DNA of 64,000 bases from Pseudooceanicola batsensis HTCC2597 (GCF_000152725.1 NZ_AAMO01000007.1:124001-188000), one strand, 5' to 3'. Shown: positions 8,609 through 17,592, counted from the stretch's first letter. Numbers and translations are program-made. Notes: generated by a model not told the origin, from the sequence alone.

Positions 8609-9916
8609 TCAATTGCCGAGCTCCGGCAAGAACATGATCATGTCGGGAAAGGCGACCATGATGATCAGGACCACCACATCCGCAGCCAGAAACCACAAGA
8701 CACCCTTGAAAATCAGTGAGATTGGAACTGAATCTCCGACGATGCCCTTGATCACAAAGACGTTCAGCCCGACCGGCGGGGTTATCAAAGCCATCTCGAC
8801 GAGCTTGGTGGCGAGCACGCCAAGCCAGATCAGGCTGATATGATTTGCTTCGTAGATCGGCAGAAGAATGGGCAGCGTCAGCAGCAGGATTCCCAAAGGG
8901 TCGAGGATCATGCCCAGCAGGCAAAAGATGACTGCCGTGCCGATGACCAGCGTCAGATAACTGGCGCCCATGTCGATCACCAGGCCCGACATCGCTTCGG
9001 GTACGCCGCTGATGGCCAGGAAACGCGAGAACAGATTGGCGCCCACCGCGATGATGAAGATCGCCGCAGTCATCTTCGCCGTGTCGAGAAGCGCGATCTT
9101 CGAGACCCTCCAGTTCAGAGTGCCGCGCGCGGCTGCTATCACGAAGGACAAGGCGGCGCCGACGGCACCGGCCTGTGTCGGGGTGAATAGTCCTGAGAAC
9201 AATCCACCGAAGACGCCCAGCACCAGCAACAACAAGGGCCACGTGTCGCGGAGCGCGTCCAGTCGCTCCGGCCAGGACGAGCGTTCGTCCAGCGGGGGCG
9301 CAACTTCGGGGTTGATCCGCACGCGAATGATGATCACTGCCGCGTAACCCAGCATCGTCAGCAGGCCCGGCACGATCGCAGCAAGAAACAGCTTGCTGAT
9401 CGCGACTTCAGCGAAAATCCCGTAAATGATTAAAAGGATGCTCGGCGGAATGAGCGACCCCATGGTCCCGGCCGCAGCCACGACGGCGGTGCTCAAACCG
9501 GGATCGTAATTCCGCTTGAGCATTTCCGGCACTGCGATCCGTCCCATGGCCGCAGCGCAGGCAAGGCTGGAGCCGGCCGCCGCCGAAAACAGCGCAGCTC
9601 CTCCGACACTGGCCACCGCCAACCCTCCGGGCAGAAACGACAGCCAGATCCGCGCGGCCTTGAATATCCCGCGCGTGATATCGGTCTGGTAGCAGACATA
9701 CCCCATCAAAAGGAACATCGGGATCGAACTCAGGGTCCAGTGTGCTGCAAAATCATAGGGCACCGCCGTCAGCAGACCGAATGCCGCCCCGCTGCCCAAC
9801 ATGGCCCAGAACCCGAAGAAGGACACGATGCCGAGTGCAACCGCGATTGGAACGCGCAGCAATACAAGCACGATCACAGTGACGATGCCGCCAAGGCCGA
9901 TCTGAAAAAAGCTCAA
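8609..9916 (-). CDS. dctM: TRAP transporter large permease (DctM family)
   Basis: This 435-residue inner-membrane protein has about twelve hydrophobic helices. Family segments include GSSLACAAAMGRIAVPEML, GTMGSLIPPSI and TPTQAGAVGAA near residue 245. It forms the sodium-coupled transport channel together with DctQ, encoded just upstream in the operon, and receives substrate from the DctP receptor encoded downstream. The operon also carries acyl-CoA dehydrogenases and crotonases, so the imported acid is probably degraded through CoA thioesters. Confidence 0.92.
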   Translation of the reverse strand: MSFFQIGLGGIVTVIVLVLLRVPIAVALGIVSFFGFWAMLGSGAAFGLLTAVPYDFAAHWTLSSIPMFLLMGYVCYQTDITRGIFKAARIWLSFLPGGLAVASVGGAALFSAAAGSSLACAAAMGRIAVPEMLKRNYDPGLSTAVVAAAGTMGSLIPPSILLIIYGIFAEVAISKLFLAAIVPGLLTMLGYAAVIIIRVRINPEVAPPLDERSSWPERLDALRDTWPLLLLVLGVFGGLFSGLFTPTQAGAVGAALSFVIAAARGTLNWRVSKIALLDTAKMTAAIFIIAVGANLFSRFLAISGVPEAMSGLVIDMGASYLTLVIGTAVIFCLLGMILDPLGILLLTLPILLPIYEANHISLIWLGVLATKLVEMALITPPVGLNVFVIKGIVGDSVPISLIFKGVLWFLAADVVVLIIMVAFPDMIMFLPELGN

Positions 9917-9926
9917 CGTCGTGCTC

Positions 9927-10448
9927 CTATTCGTACATGTCCCGTTCAGGACTGGTCATGCTCGCGTCCGTGAAAGGGCGTTGGATCAACTTTGTCACCA
10001 GAAGCAGCACGATCAGTCCCGCGCCGATTGGCAGAAAGAAGCGACCGGGCCAGACGGTCACCGCCGCCATGCCCATGGATTTTTCTCCGATTGTGTATTT
10101 CTCGACGGCGTCTATCCAGGTCTGCCAGGTCAGAAGGCCGTAGAACGCCGCTGACAGGGCCAGTGCCAGCATGTCGAGAACGGTCCTCGCCCCCGTCGGA
10201 AGCAGATCGTGGATCAGGTCGACCTTTATGTGTTCGTTGGTGTATTCGACGAAGGACAGCGGCAGGAAGACCAGCCCGACCATGTAATAATATGACACGT
10301 AGTCCACCGTGCCCGGCAGCGGTTCGGCGACGAACTGGCTGAGAACGACATCGATCGTGACGTGGACCATCATCAGCGCGGCTAGGGCCGTCGCGACATA
10401 GGTGACAATCCGCGACACCCAGCCCAGTCGTTCAATCACTGTTTCCAT
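9927..10448 (-). CDS. dctQ: TRAP transporter small permease (DctQ family)
   Basis: This 173-residue protein has four predicted hydrophobic helices and the DctQ-like segment FVEYTNEHIKVDLI. I set the start at the ATG at 10448, because an AGGGAAG sequence lies about 8 bases before it; an earlier in-frame ATG at 10481 lacks a good ribosome-binding site. It lies between the crotonase gene upstream and DctM downstream, which it almost touches. Confidence 0.85.
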   Translation of the reverse strand: METVIERLGWVSRIVTYVATALAALMMVHVTIDVVLSQFVAEPLPGTVDYVSYYYMVGLVFLPLSFVEYTNEHIKVDLIHDLLPTGARTVLDMLALALSAAFYGLLTWQTWIDAVEKYTIGEKSMGMAAVTVWPGRFFLPIGAGLIVLLLVTKLIQRPFTDASMTSPERDMYE

Positions 10449-10490
10449 CGCTATTTCTTCCCTGTCATGACAAGGGCGCACATCGATTGG

Positions 10491-11267
10491 TCATGCGCCA
10501 TGGAACACCGGTTTTCTCTTGTTCAGGAATGCGTCGATGCCTTCGGCGTGATCTGCGCTCTTGATGATTTGCCCCTGAATGACGGCTTCGGTTTCAAGAA
10601 AACTCTCGAGCGAAGGCTGCATCGCGGCGCGCATCAGCCGCTTGGCACCAGCCAGGGCAAAGGTCGGCCCGGTGGCCAGATCCGCCGCATACTCCAGGGC
10701 CGCCCTGTCGAGCGCATCATCGGGATGCACCTGGCTGGCCAATCCCAGGCTCAGGGCTTCGTCGGCCGGCACCAGCCGGGCAGAAAAGGCAAGGTCTGTC
10801 GCGCGCTGCCGCCCGATCAGGTTCTGAAGAAGAAACGCCGCTCCGCCATCCGGGGCCAGGCCGATCTTGCGAAAGACCTGACCAAGTTTTGCCGTCTCGG
10901 AAAGCAGCAGCACGTCGCAGGCCAGCGCCATGCTCAGACCGATCCCCACCGCCGGACCACGCACAGCGGCGACCACCGGCTTTTCACAGTTGAAGATGGA
11001 AAGGATCATCTGGTGTGCACGGTACAAACGAGCCCGATCGCCCCAGACATCGTCCTTGCCCATCGTCGACACATCCGCGCCCGCACAAAAGGCCCGGCCC
11101 TCGGCCCGCAGCAATACGGCCCGGACTTGCGGGTCGGTTTGAATGTCGCGAAACGTATCCATGAGTTCGACGCGCATTTCGAGGGTCAGCGCGTTCAACT
11201 TGCCGGGCCGGTTCAACGACACCACTGCCAGGCCTTCGTTGTGTTCAACAGTGATATCATTTACCAT
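10491..11267 (-). CDS. Enoyl-CoA hydratase/isomerase family protein (PaaG-like active site)
   Basis: This 258-residue crotonase-fold protein has the oxyanion-hole segment GPAVGIGLSMALACD. At the first catalytic Glu position it reads KLGQVFRKIGLAPDGG, so the usual first Glu is absent and an Asp replaces the second. That pattern is known from PaaG-type isomerases and some enoyl-CoA isomerases. The protein may therefore isomerise a double bond rather than hydrate it. The ATG at 11267 follows an AGGGAGGG ribosome-binding site. The gene sits between two acyl-CoA dehydrogenase genes and the TRAP DctQMP genes. Confidence 0.88.
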   Translation of the reverse strand: MVNDITVEHNEGLAVVSLNRPGKLNALTLEMRVELMDTFRDIQTDPQVRAVLLRAEGRAFCAGADVSTMGKDDVWGDRARLYRAHQMILSIFNCEKPVVAAVRGPAVGIGLSMALACDVLLLSETAKLGQVFRKIGLAPDGGAAFLLQNLIGRQRATDLAFSARLVPADEALSLGLASQVHPDDALDRAALEYAADLATGPTFALAGAKRLMRAAMQPSLESFLETEAVIQGQIIKSADHAEGIDAFLNKRKPVFHGA

Positions 11268-11295
11268 AACCGCCCTCCCTGTGGCGCATTTTTCG

Positions 11296-12450
11296 TCAGT
11301 CCGCGAAAAGCGACCGTGCAATCCCGTTCTTGTGTATCTGGGTGGTTCCCCCGGTGATCGTCAGCATTCGCACGTCCCGCACCATCCGTTCCAACGGCAG
11401 CGATCCGAAGTAGCCGTAGCCGCCGAACATCTGCATGGCATCATGGGTGACGCGCTGTGCCATTTCGGTGGCTTGAACCTTGGCGATCGAGGACAGCGTC
11501 GGATCGGGCTGGCCGCGGTCGATCAGCGACAGCGCAGTGTAGCACAGCGCGCGCGCGGCCTCGATCTGCACCGTCATGTCCGACATCATCCATTGCAGCC
11601 CCTGCATGTCGGACAGCGCCTTGCCGAACTGTCGGCGGGTCTTCATGTAGTCGCGTGCGAGGTCGAACGCCCCTTCGGCGACACCAAGCGCCAGAATCCC
11701 CATTCCGACGCGGGTGGCGTTGTAGACGGCCAGCGGGCGGACAAAGCCACTGGACGCGTCAGCCAGCCCTTCGGTCACAATATTGTCGGCCGGTACCCGC
11801 ACATCGTCAAAGTGGATCTCGCATTCGTTGCACCCGCGCGCACCCATCTTCTGCTCGAGGATATTCACCGTCACGCCGGGGCTGTCGCGTTCCACCAGCA
11901 CCGTGCCGATGCCCCGCGCGCCTTTGCTGTCGCAGAACCGCGCATAAACCAGAAGGTAATCGGCCCTGTCGCCGAAGGTAGTAAAGATCTTGCCGCCGTT
12001 CAGAACAAACCCATTGCCGTCCGGGCGCAGCGACGTCGTCACCGCGGTGGCGTCCGACCCGGCCTCGGGTTCAGTCCAGGAGATCGCGCATTCGATTTCG
12101 CCTGCCGCGAAGCGCGGCAGAAAGGCGCCTTTCAACGCCTCGCTGCCACAGGTGGCGATGATGCGGGGCGAGACGTTCTGATCGTGGACGATCAACGCGG
12201 TGTTGAAATCCACCTTCGCTAGTTCCTCGATCACGAGATAGCAATCGACCAGCGAAGCGCCGCCGCCGCCGTATGCCTCGGGGATGGTCATGCCCAGATA
12301 TCCAAGCGCGCCCAGGCGATGGTGGTTTTCCTCGGGGTAGATACCCTCGCGGTCCCATCGCGCGGCACGGTCGCGGAATTCCCCTTGGGCCAGCTTGCGG
12401 GCGGCATCCTTGAGCGCGATCTGCTCTGCCGTCAACAAAGAGGGATGCAT
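11296..12450 (-). CDS. Acyl-CoA dehydrogenase family protein without an evident catalytic Glu
   Basis: This 384-residue protein shows the full dehydrogenase layout, with the FAD motif WTEPEAGSDATAV near residue 130 and QMFGGYGYFGSLPLERMVRD near the C terminus. Both known positions for the catalytic base appear altered: the MCAD-type site reads TITGGTTQIHKN and the IVD-type site reads YNATRVGMG. Its neighbour at 12456 keeps Glu at the second position. The pair may therefore form a mixed complex in which only one subunit supplies the base, as described for steroid-degrading FadE heterotetramers (inference). The two genes are 5 bases apart. Confidence 0.85.
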   Translation of the reverse strand: MHPSLLTAEQIALKDAARKLAQGEFRDRAARWDREGIYPEENHHRLGALGYLGMTIPEAYGGGGASLVDCYLVIEELAKVDFNTALIVHDQNVSPRIIATCGSEALKGAFLPRFAAGEIECAISWTEPEAGSDATAVTTSLRPDGNGFVLNGGKIFTTFGDRADYLLVYARFCDSKGARGIGTVLVERDSPGVTVNILEQKMGARGCNECEIHFDDVRVPADNIVTEGLADASSGFVRPLAVYNATRVGMGILALGVAEGAFDLARDYMKTRRQFGKALSDMQGLQWMMSDMTVQIEAARALCYTALSLIDRGQPDPTLSSIAKVQATEMAQRVTHDAMQMFGGYGYFGSLPLERMVRDVRMLTITGGTTQIHKNGIARSLFAD

Positions 12451-12455
12451 CCGCC

Positions 12456-13631
12456 CTACCCCCGCCGCTGGTCGAAGCTGTGGCCATAGACCATGGCGGC
12501 GATCGTATTGCGCAGGATCTCGACCGTTCCGCCGCCAAGCGCAAAGCCGCGCGCGTCCCGCACCATGCGCTCCAGCGGATATTCGCGCGTATAGCCGTTA
12601 TGGCCGTGGATCTGGAGCGCCTCGTTCGTGACCTTCTGCGCCATTTCATTGGCGTACAGCTTGGCCATGGTCGCATCCATCGGGTCGGGAAATCCGTTCG
12701 GGGCCGGGTTGGTTGCTGCCCGATAGACCATCAGGCGCGCGGCGTGGACCTGCGTCGCCATGTCGGCAATCTTCCATTGCAGGCCCTGGAATTCCTTGAT
12801 TGGACGGCCGAACTGATGGCGTATCTCGGAATAGGCCTTGGCCGCATCGAAAGCGCCCTGCGCCAGCCCGACGCACATCGCTGCATTGCCCACCCGCTCG
12901 GGTCCGAAACTGCTCATCAACAGCGCGAAGGAGCGCGAACTTTCCGGATCGCCCTCGACCAGCACGTCCTCGGGACCGGCTTTGTAGTTTTCAAGGATGA
13001 TCTCGGCCTCGGTCAGGCCCCGGCCGCCCATTTTCAGCGAAATGTGGCCGATCCGTGCGCCGGGTTTCTTCAGGTCGACGACAAAGGCACCGATCCCCTT
13101 GGCACCGCTGGCCTTGCCGAAACGGCAGAAGACCAGCGCATAATCGGCCACATGCGCGCCGGTAGACCAGCATTTGTTGCCATTCAGAACCCAACCGTCC
13201 CCGTCCTTTGTGGCCGTGGTGCGCAAGTCGGTCACGGCCGACCCTGCTTCGGGTTCGCTGATGGCAATTGCGATGAATTTCCTGCCAGCCGCCATGTCCG
13301 GCAGGAACCGCTTTTTCTGTTCCTCGTTGCCCAGCACGCTGATCGCCCGTGAGGGGCCGTTCAGGTAAAGCTGCGAGACCAGCGCCGTGTTGAAGCAGAC
13401 CCGCGCCATTTCTTCCAGGAAGACCGTGCCCTGGATCACCGGCGCACCGGAGCCGCCGTATTCCTCGGGAATGAACATGCCCAGGTAACCGAGTTCGGCC
13501 AGCTTGTCGCGGTTCGCGGTCGGGAATTCCTCCTTGTCGTCCCAATGGGCGGCCATGGGAGCAAACTCGCGTTCGGCCAGCTTGCGTACCTCGTTGCGAA
13601 AGTCTTCCAGTTCCGGATCGAGCTTGAACAT
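12456..13631 (-). CDS. Acyl-CoA dehydrogenase family protein
   Basis: This 391-residue protein has ISEPEAGSAVTDLRTTAT near residue 127, a middle domain with NKCWSTGAH, and a C-terminal domain with IHGHNGYTREYPLERMVRD. The MCAD-type Glu is replaced by Gly in FALGGGTVEILRN, while Glu is present in SSFGPERVGN, the position used by isovaleryl-CoA and long-chain dehydrogenases. It is paired with the dehydrogenase gene just downstream and preceded by a CoA-transferase gene with a one-base gap. The substrate is unknown. Confidence 0.88.
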   Translation of the reverse strand: MFKLDPELEDFRNEVRKLAEREFAPMAAHWDDKEEFPTANRDKLAELGYLGMFIPEEYGGSGAPVIQGTVFLEEMARVCFNTALVSQLYLNGPSRAISVLGNEEQKKRFLPDMAAGRKFIAIAISEPEAGSAVTDLRTTATKDGDGWVLNGNKCWSTGAHVADYALVFCRFGKASGAKGIGAFVVDLKKPGARIGHISLKMGGRGLTEAEIILENYKAGPEDVLVEGDPESSRSFALLMSSFGPERVGNAAMCVGLAQGAFDAAKAYSEIRHQFGRPIKEFQGLQWKIADMATQVHAARLMVYRAATNPAPNGFPDPMDATMAKLYANEMAQKVTNEALQIHGHNGYTREYPLERMVRDARGFALGGGTVEILRNTIAAMVYGHSFDQRRG

Positions 13632-13632
13632 A

Positions 13633-14823
13633 TCAGTTGTTGTCCTTTGATTGAGCGGAAGGCCGGCCCCGGTTCAGGGCGGTCAGAATGCGTGCCGTAT
13701 CGGCGCCTGCGGCTGGTGCGGGTTCGGGCGCGGCCTGTGCGTGCCCGGCAAACCGAATGGGCAGCCCCGGAACGGGGACCGTGCCCAGCTCGGGATGCGG
13801 AAGATCCCGGATCATGCCGCGGGCGCGCATGTCCTCGTCGGATACCACCTCTCCGATTGTGCGCACCGGAGCGCCCGGCACATGCGCGGCGCTCAAGGCC
13901 GCAAAAATGTCGTCGCGGGTATGGCAGGAGGTCCACTCGGACACCCATCCATCGACCTCGGCCCGGCGCGCGCAGCGCGCGGGCCCCTCGGCCAATTCCG
14001 GATCATCTGCAAGATCCCTGCGACCCATGGCGCGGGTCAGTTGTTGCCAGTGGCGATCGTTCAGGCACATGATCGCCACCTGTCCATCGCGCGCCGGAAA
14101 CAGGTCGTAAGGCGCGACCTTGAGCACCGCCTGACCGTTCCCGGCCCTGTCCGTGAACCCGTCGGGCGCAAGCAGAAAACTGGAAATGTTGGACGCCAGC
14201 GCGTGATGCGCCACGTCCTGCATGGCGATCTGCACGAAATCGCCGCGCCCTGTGGTGCCGCGCACGTGCAGCGCCGCCATGATGCCGCCGAACAGATGGA
14301 TACCGCCCAAAAAATCGGTGATGGCGGCCCCGCATTTCACCGGCGGTCCGTCAGCAAACCCCGTGACCGACATCAACCCGGACAAGGCCTGAATGGGGAA
14401 ATCCATCGCTGCCGCATCACGGAAGGCTGAATCTTCCGCGTAGCCCTTTCCTGACCCCATGACCAGGCGCGGATTGCGGGCACAAAGTGTTTCCCGCCCC
14501 AGCCCCAGTTTCTCCATTGTACCGGGACGGAAATTCTCGATTAGAACATCGGCCGTATCTGCCAGCGCCAGCAGGGCGGTGCGCCCGTCCTTGGACCCCA
14601 GATCGAGCGTCACGCTCTGTTTGCTGGAATTGAGCATCATCGCTGCGGGGTTCTCGCGCCCACCCGCGATGCCGCGGATACTGTCGCCGCCGGGCGGCTC
14701 GACCTTGATGACCTCTGCCCCCATGAGCGCGAACATCAGACCGCAATAGGGCCCAAGGTAGACCTGCCCGAGGTCGATCACCCTGAGACCGGCCAGCGGG
14801 CCACTGTCAGCCGCCGCGTTCAT
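13633..14823 (-). CDS. CaiB/BaiF family III CoA-transferase
   Basis: This 396-residue enzyme would move CoA from a donor thioester to a free acid. It has the N-terminal LGQVYLGPYCGLMFALMGAE region, NFRPGTMEKLGLG near residue 105, and the Asp in AAITDFLGGIHLFGG that aligns with the catalytic aspartate of formyl-CoA transferase. It overlaps the upstream crotonase gene by 4 bases and precedes two dehydrogenase genes, so it probably activates the acid they oxidise. Confidence 0.88.
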   Translation of the reverse strand: MNAAADSGPLAGLRVIDLGQVYLGPYCGLMFALMGAEVIKVEPPGGDSIRGIAGGRENPAAMMLNSSKQSVTLDLGSKDGRTALLALADTADVLIENFRPGTMEKLGLGRETLCARNPRLVMGSGKGYAEDSAFRDAAAMDFPIQALSGLMSVTGFADGPPVKCGAAITDFLGGIHLFGGIMAALHVRGTTGRGDFVQIAMQDVAHHALASNISSFLLAPDGFTDRAGNGQAVLKVAPYDLFPARDGQVAIMCLNDRHWQQLTRAMGRRDLADDPELAEGPARCARRAEVDGWVSEWTSCHTRDDIFAALSAAHVPGAPVRTIGEVVSDEDMRARGMIRDLPHPELGTVPVPGLPIRFAGHAQAAPEPAPAAGADTARILTALNRGRPSAQSKDNN

Positions 14824-15590
14824 GATCCGACAAAGCGCGGCGGACGCTTTTCCTTGAAAGAGGCGACCGCCTCGCGGTGATCTTCAGTCTGCATGATATG
14901 GGCTTCGGCGGTTGCCTCGATCTCGAGATAGGTCGCAAAATCGCAATCCATGCCACGGTTCAGCATCGACTTGCCCAGCCCAAAGGCTCGGGTCGGCCCT
15001 TCGGCCAGACGCGCGGCCAGCGCAGCGGCCTCTGCGTCGAGCGCGTCTTCTTTGTGGATTGCGTGGACGATCCCAAGGTCGTGCGCCTCTTGGGCATCGA
15101 TCACCTGGGCCGTCAGGAACATCGCCTTCGCCCGCTGCGTCCCGACCGTCCGCGCTAGCAAGTAAAGCCCGCCACCGTCGGGTACGATCGCCACGCGCGC
15201 ATAGGCCTGGCAAAAGCGGGCCGAGGGCGCGGCCAGGATCACGTCAGCCAGAAGTGCAATGTTGAACCCCACGCCAAAGGCCGGCCCGGCAACCGCCGCG
15301 ACGACCGGCTTTTCAAGATCATATAGCATCCGGGTTATGCGGTGCTGTTGTTTCATGCGGTCCCGCATGGCCACGGGCGAAGAACCGGCGAAAGTGTTGA
15401 TGTCACCTCCGGCGCAAAACGCGCCCCCGGCGCCCGTGATCAACAGCGCGCGCACGCGGTCATCGTCGCGCACCTGGGTGACGATGCGTTCCATCTCTTT
15501 GCGTGCGTCTTGATCAAGGGCATTCTTCTTCTCGGGAAAATCGAAGGTCATCCGACCAACGCTTTCCGAGCGGCTGTAGAGCAATGGCAC
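14820..15590 (-). CDS. Enoyl-CoA hydratase/isomerase family protein (PaaG-like active site)
   Basis: This crotonase-fold protein of 256 residues starts at a GTG at 15590; I prefer it because a GGAGGAGGAAG ribosome-binding site lies just upstream. A longer in-frame ATG at 15626 would add 12 residues that carry that site. The oxyanion-hole segment is GPAFGVGFNIALLADV, and the active-site stretch is RFCQAYARVAIVPDGGG, with only an Asp at the second catalytic position, as in PaaG-type isomerases. It is the first gene of the leftward operon that ends with DctP. Confidence 0.85.
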   Translation of the reverse strand: MPLLYSRSESVGRMTFDFPEKKNALDQDARKEMERIVTQVRDDDRVRALLITGAGGAFCAGGDINTFAGSSPVAMRDRMKQQHRITRMLYDLEKPVVAAVAGPAFGVGFNIALLADVILAAPSARFCQAYARVAIVPDGGGLYLLARTVGTQRAKAMFLTAQVIDAQEAHDLGIVHAIHKEDALDAEAAALAARLAEGPTRAFGLGKSMLNRGMDCDFATYLEIEATAEAHIMQTEDHREAVASFKEKRPPRFVGS

Positions 15591-15832
15591 CGCTTCCTCC
15601 TCCCAGAATGGGCTAGCATGGAACACGATAGGAGTGGCATTGATCGACGGGCTATAGTCCGGTGCGGAATATCACACATGCATAAACTTCACCCGTTCTG
15701 TGTATTTCCTTGCGGTCTGCTGCCACGTTTGTATTGGCTTCCCTTCCCATGCGCGCCCGTCAAGCCCATGCGCGCCCGTCAAGGCTACGGGCCTCGGCAC
15801 CCCCTGTTGAAACAGCAAAGAAGAAATAGACA
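15591..15832. other. Intergenic promoter region between divergent operons
   Basis: These 242 bases separate the leftward crotonase operon from the rightward flavoprotein gene and must hold both promoters. The only repeat seen is the 19-bp tandem duplication listed separately. The CTAAC-N4-GTTAG operator found elsewhere is absent here. Confidence 0.5.
15746..15783 (+). repeat. 19-bp tandem direct repeat
   Basis: The sequence CCCATGCGCGCCCGTCAAG occurs twice without a gap, at 15746-15764 and 15765-15783, about 50 bases before the flavoprotein gene. It may be a recent slippage duplication or a doubled protein-binding site; nothing further can be said. Confidence 0.8.
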
Positions 15833-16798
15833 ATGTACTCCGACACCCCTCTCGGCCGCTTGCGCCTGCCTTTGATCTGCTCGCCCATGTTCCTGGTGTC
15901 CGGGCCGGATCTTGTCATCGCCCAGTGCAAGGCCGGCGTTATCGGCAGCTTTCCGGCGCTGAACGCACGCGAGTCCGAAGGGGAGCCGCCGCTGCTCGAC
16001 GCTTGGCTCAAGCGCATCACCGAAGAGCTTGACGCCCACAATCAGGCCAATCCCGATCGGCCCGCCGCGCCCTTCGCGGTCAACCAGATCGTCCATCGTT
16101 CGAATGATCGGATTGAGCGGGACATCGAAATATGTGCGCGCTGGAAAGTGCCGGTCTGGATTACATCAATGGGCGCACGAGAAGACGTCAATCAAGCGGC
16201 GCATGATTGCGGCGGCATTGTACTGCACGACGTGATCAACAACAAATACGCCAGGAAAGCAATCGACAAGGGCGCCGACGGCCTGATCGCGGTCTGCGCT
16301 GGCGCAGGCGGCCACGCCGGTGCCTTGTCACCTTTTGCGCTGGTTCAGGAGATCCGGGAATGGTTTTATGGTCCGCTTGCTCTGTCGGGGTCCATCGCGA
16401 CCGGGCGTGCCGTTCTGGCGGCACAGGCCATGGGCGCGGATTTTGGTTATATCGGATCGCCCTTCATTGCCATGACCGAGGCGGAGGCGTCGGAGGATTA
16501 CAAGCAGATGATCGTCGACAGCGGGGCCGATGATATTGTGTATACCAACTATTTCAGCGGCGTGAATGCCAACTATCTGAAACCGTCGGTACGGGCGGTT
16601 GGCCTTGATCCTGACAACCTAGCCGGTATCGGCAACATGCTCGATCTGGCCACCGGCGACGTTCGCCCCAAGGCCTGGCGCGACATCAGGGGCAGCGGTC
16701 AGGGGATCGGAGCGGTGAAAAAAGTGATGACGACGGCGGCGTATGTCGACCGTCTCGACCGGGAATACCACACCGCCAAAGATGCCCTCTGTCCCTGA
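15833..16798 (+). CDS. Nitronate monooxygenase-like (NPD/FMN-dependent) flavoprotein
   Basis: This 321-residue TIM-barrel flavoprotein resembles nitronate monooxygenase, formerly 2-nitropropane dioxygenase. Seen are an N-terminal PLICSPMFLVSGPDLVIAQ, the glycine-rich VCAGAGGHAGALSPFALV near residue 160, and LSGSIATGRAVLAAQAMGAD followed by GSPFIA, which form the FMN phosphate site in the family. Related proteins are sometimes annotated as enoyl reductases. Its last 180 bases lie in the 369-bp direct repeat, whose second copy at 27688 carries only this gene's 3' end. The copy here is complete and ends at TGA before a hairpin. Confidence 0.85.
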   Translation: MYSDTPLGRLRLPLICSPMFLVSGPDLVIAQCKAGVIGSFPALNARESEGEPPLLDAWLKRITEELDAHNQANPDRPAAPFAVNQIVHRSNDRIERDIEICARWKVPVWITSMGAREDVNQAAHDCGGIVLHDVINNKYARKAIDKGADGLIAVCAGAGGHAGALSPFALVQEIREWFYGPLALSGSIATGRAVLAAQAMGADFGYIGSPFIAMTEAEASEDYKQMIVDSGADDIVYTNYFSGVNANYLKPSVRAVGLDPDNLAGIGNMLDLATGDVRPKAWRDIRGSGQGIGAVKKVMTTAAYVDRLDREYHTAKDALCP

Positions 16799-16803
16799 GG
16801 AAA

Positions 16804-16831
16804 GAGGGCGGCAGGTTGCCCAGCCGCCCTT
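16804..16831. terminator. Hairpin terminator after the flavoprotein gene
   Basis: An inverted repeat GGGCGGC/GCCGCCC, extendable by an A-T pair, encloses a 10-base loop directly after the stop codon. A second copy with the same stem lies at 27873-27900 inside the right-hand direct repeat, where it would end the ligase operon arriving from the other side. Confidence 0.7.
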
Positions 16832-16869
16832 CCGTTCCTGCCGTTGTCACAGATGATCGAGAAGCAATC

Positions 16870-16987
16870 TCAGCCGTCTTTCTGGTTGATGATCAGTTCT
16901 GCATTCTCGGGTAGTTCCGAAACAATGCTCACTTCGTCGGCGCGGATTCGTGCATGCAGTTTGAAGGTTTCAACGGCGGCTGTTTCC
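16870..16987 (-). pseudogene. 3' fragment of the PaaK-like ligase gene
   Basis: These 118 bases correspond to the last ~39 codons and stop of the intact ligase at 27939-29141, lying in the left copy of the 369-bp direct repeat. Upstream coding sequence is missing, because the similarity ends at 16987 and autotransporter-like sequence follows. It marks the original convergent order of flavoprotein and ligase before the island was inserted. Confidence 0.9.
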
Positions 16988-17592
16988 AATGCCGGCCTCT
17001 ATGGCGCAAAGCGCCTGCACAACGATCTGTTTCTGGATTATTAACTTGGCGCGGCCACCGGGCGGCACGAATTCGATCTAGCTTTTGACCGCAGCATCGG
17101 CACGGTCACGGCCATCGGTGATTACCTCTACCTTGCAGGGTTTGCTGCGCGGCACTTTCTGGTGAGCTGGAATTTGGGCAAACGACACTCACACCGCGTG
17201 TCGGATTCGACTACGTCTATACCCCCGGTGCGGATGTGGACGTGCTGGCAGAACTTGGTACATTGTCAGAAGTCGGAAATCTCGAGCTCGATGCAGTCTC
17301 GGACGACACCGCCAATCTTTGGCTCAACCCGCGCATCTCCTGTCATCAGTCTTTGGGAAGTCTGGATGGCGTCTGCGGCTATGGCGGCTCCATAGGTGTC
17401 GAAGGCTCCGTCGAGGATAGCGACCCAACATATGCATTCGGATTGGATGGAGAATGGGGCGACGACTACTTCCTTGGCTCCGTGACGCTGCGCGCAAGCC
17501 GTCAAATTGGCCGCGGACTCCTCAGTGGTGATGCTGGACTGAATGCTAAAGGAGACGTTACCATGGGCGCAAGCTTCGAAATGAGCTTTTGA
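16988..17592 (+). pseudogene. Autotransporter beta-barrel domain remnant
   Basis: Read rightwards, this region encodes NAGLYGAKRLHNDLFLDY, then a TAA at 17042-17044, then LGAATGRHEFDLAFDR in the same frame. A frame change near 17150 restores TLTPRVGFDYVYTPGADVDV, and the last frame ends KGDVTMGASFEMSF at 17592. The pattern of alternating strands and the terminal Phe are typical of outer-membrane autotransporter barrels. The 5' part, including any passenger domain, is missing at the repeat boundary. With one stop and one frameshift it is not functional. Confidence 0.75.

Larger units (their letters stand above)
16619..16987. repeat. Direct repeat, left copy (369 bp), flanking the sulfatase island
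   Basis: This segment is repeated in the same orientation at 27688-28056 with 9 substitutions and no gaps, about 97.6% identity by hand alignment. It contains the intact 3' end of the flavoprotein gene, the hairpin terminator, and the last ~40 codons of the ligase gene whose full copy lies at 27939-29141. The identity stops abruptly at both edges. Confidence 0.95.
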
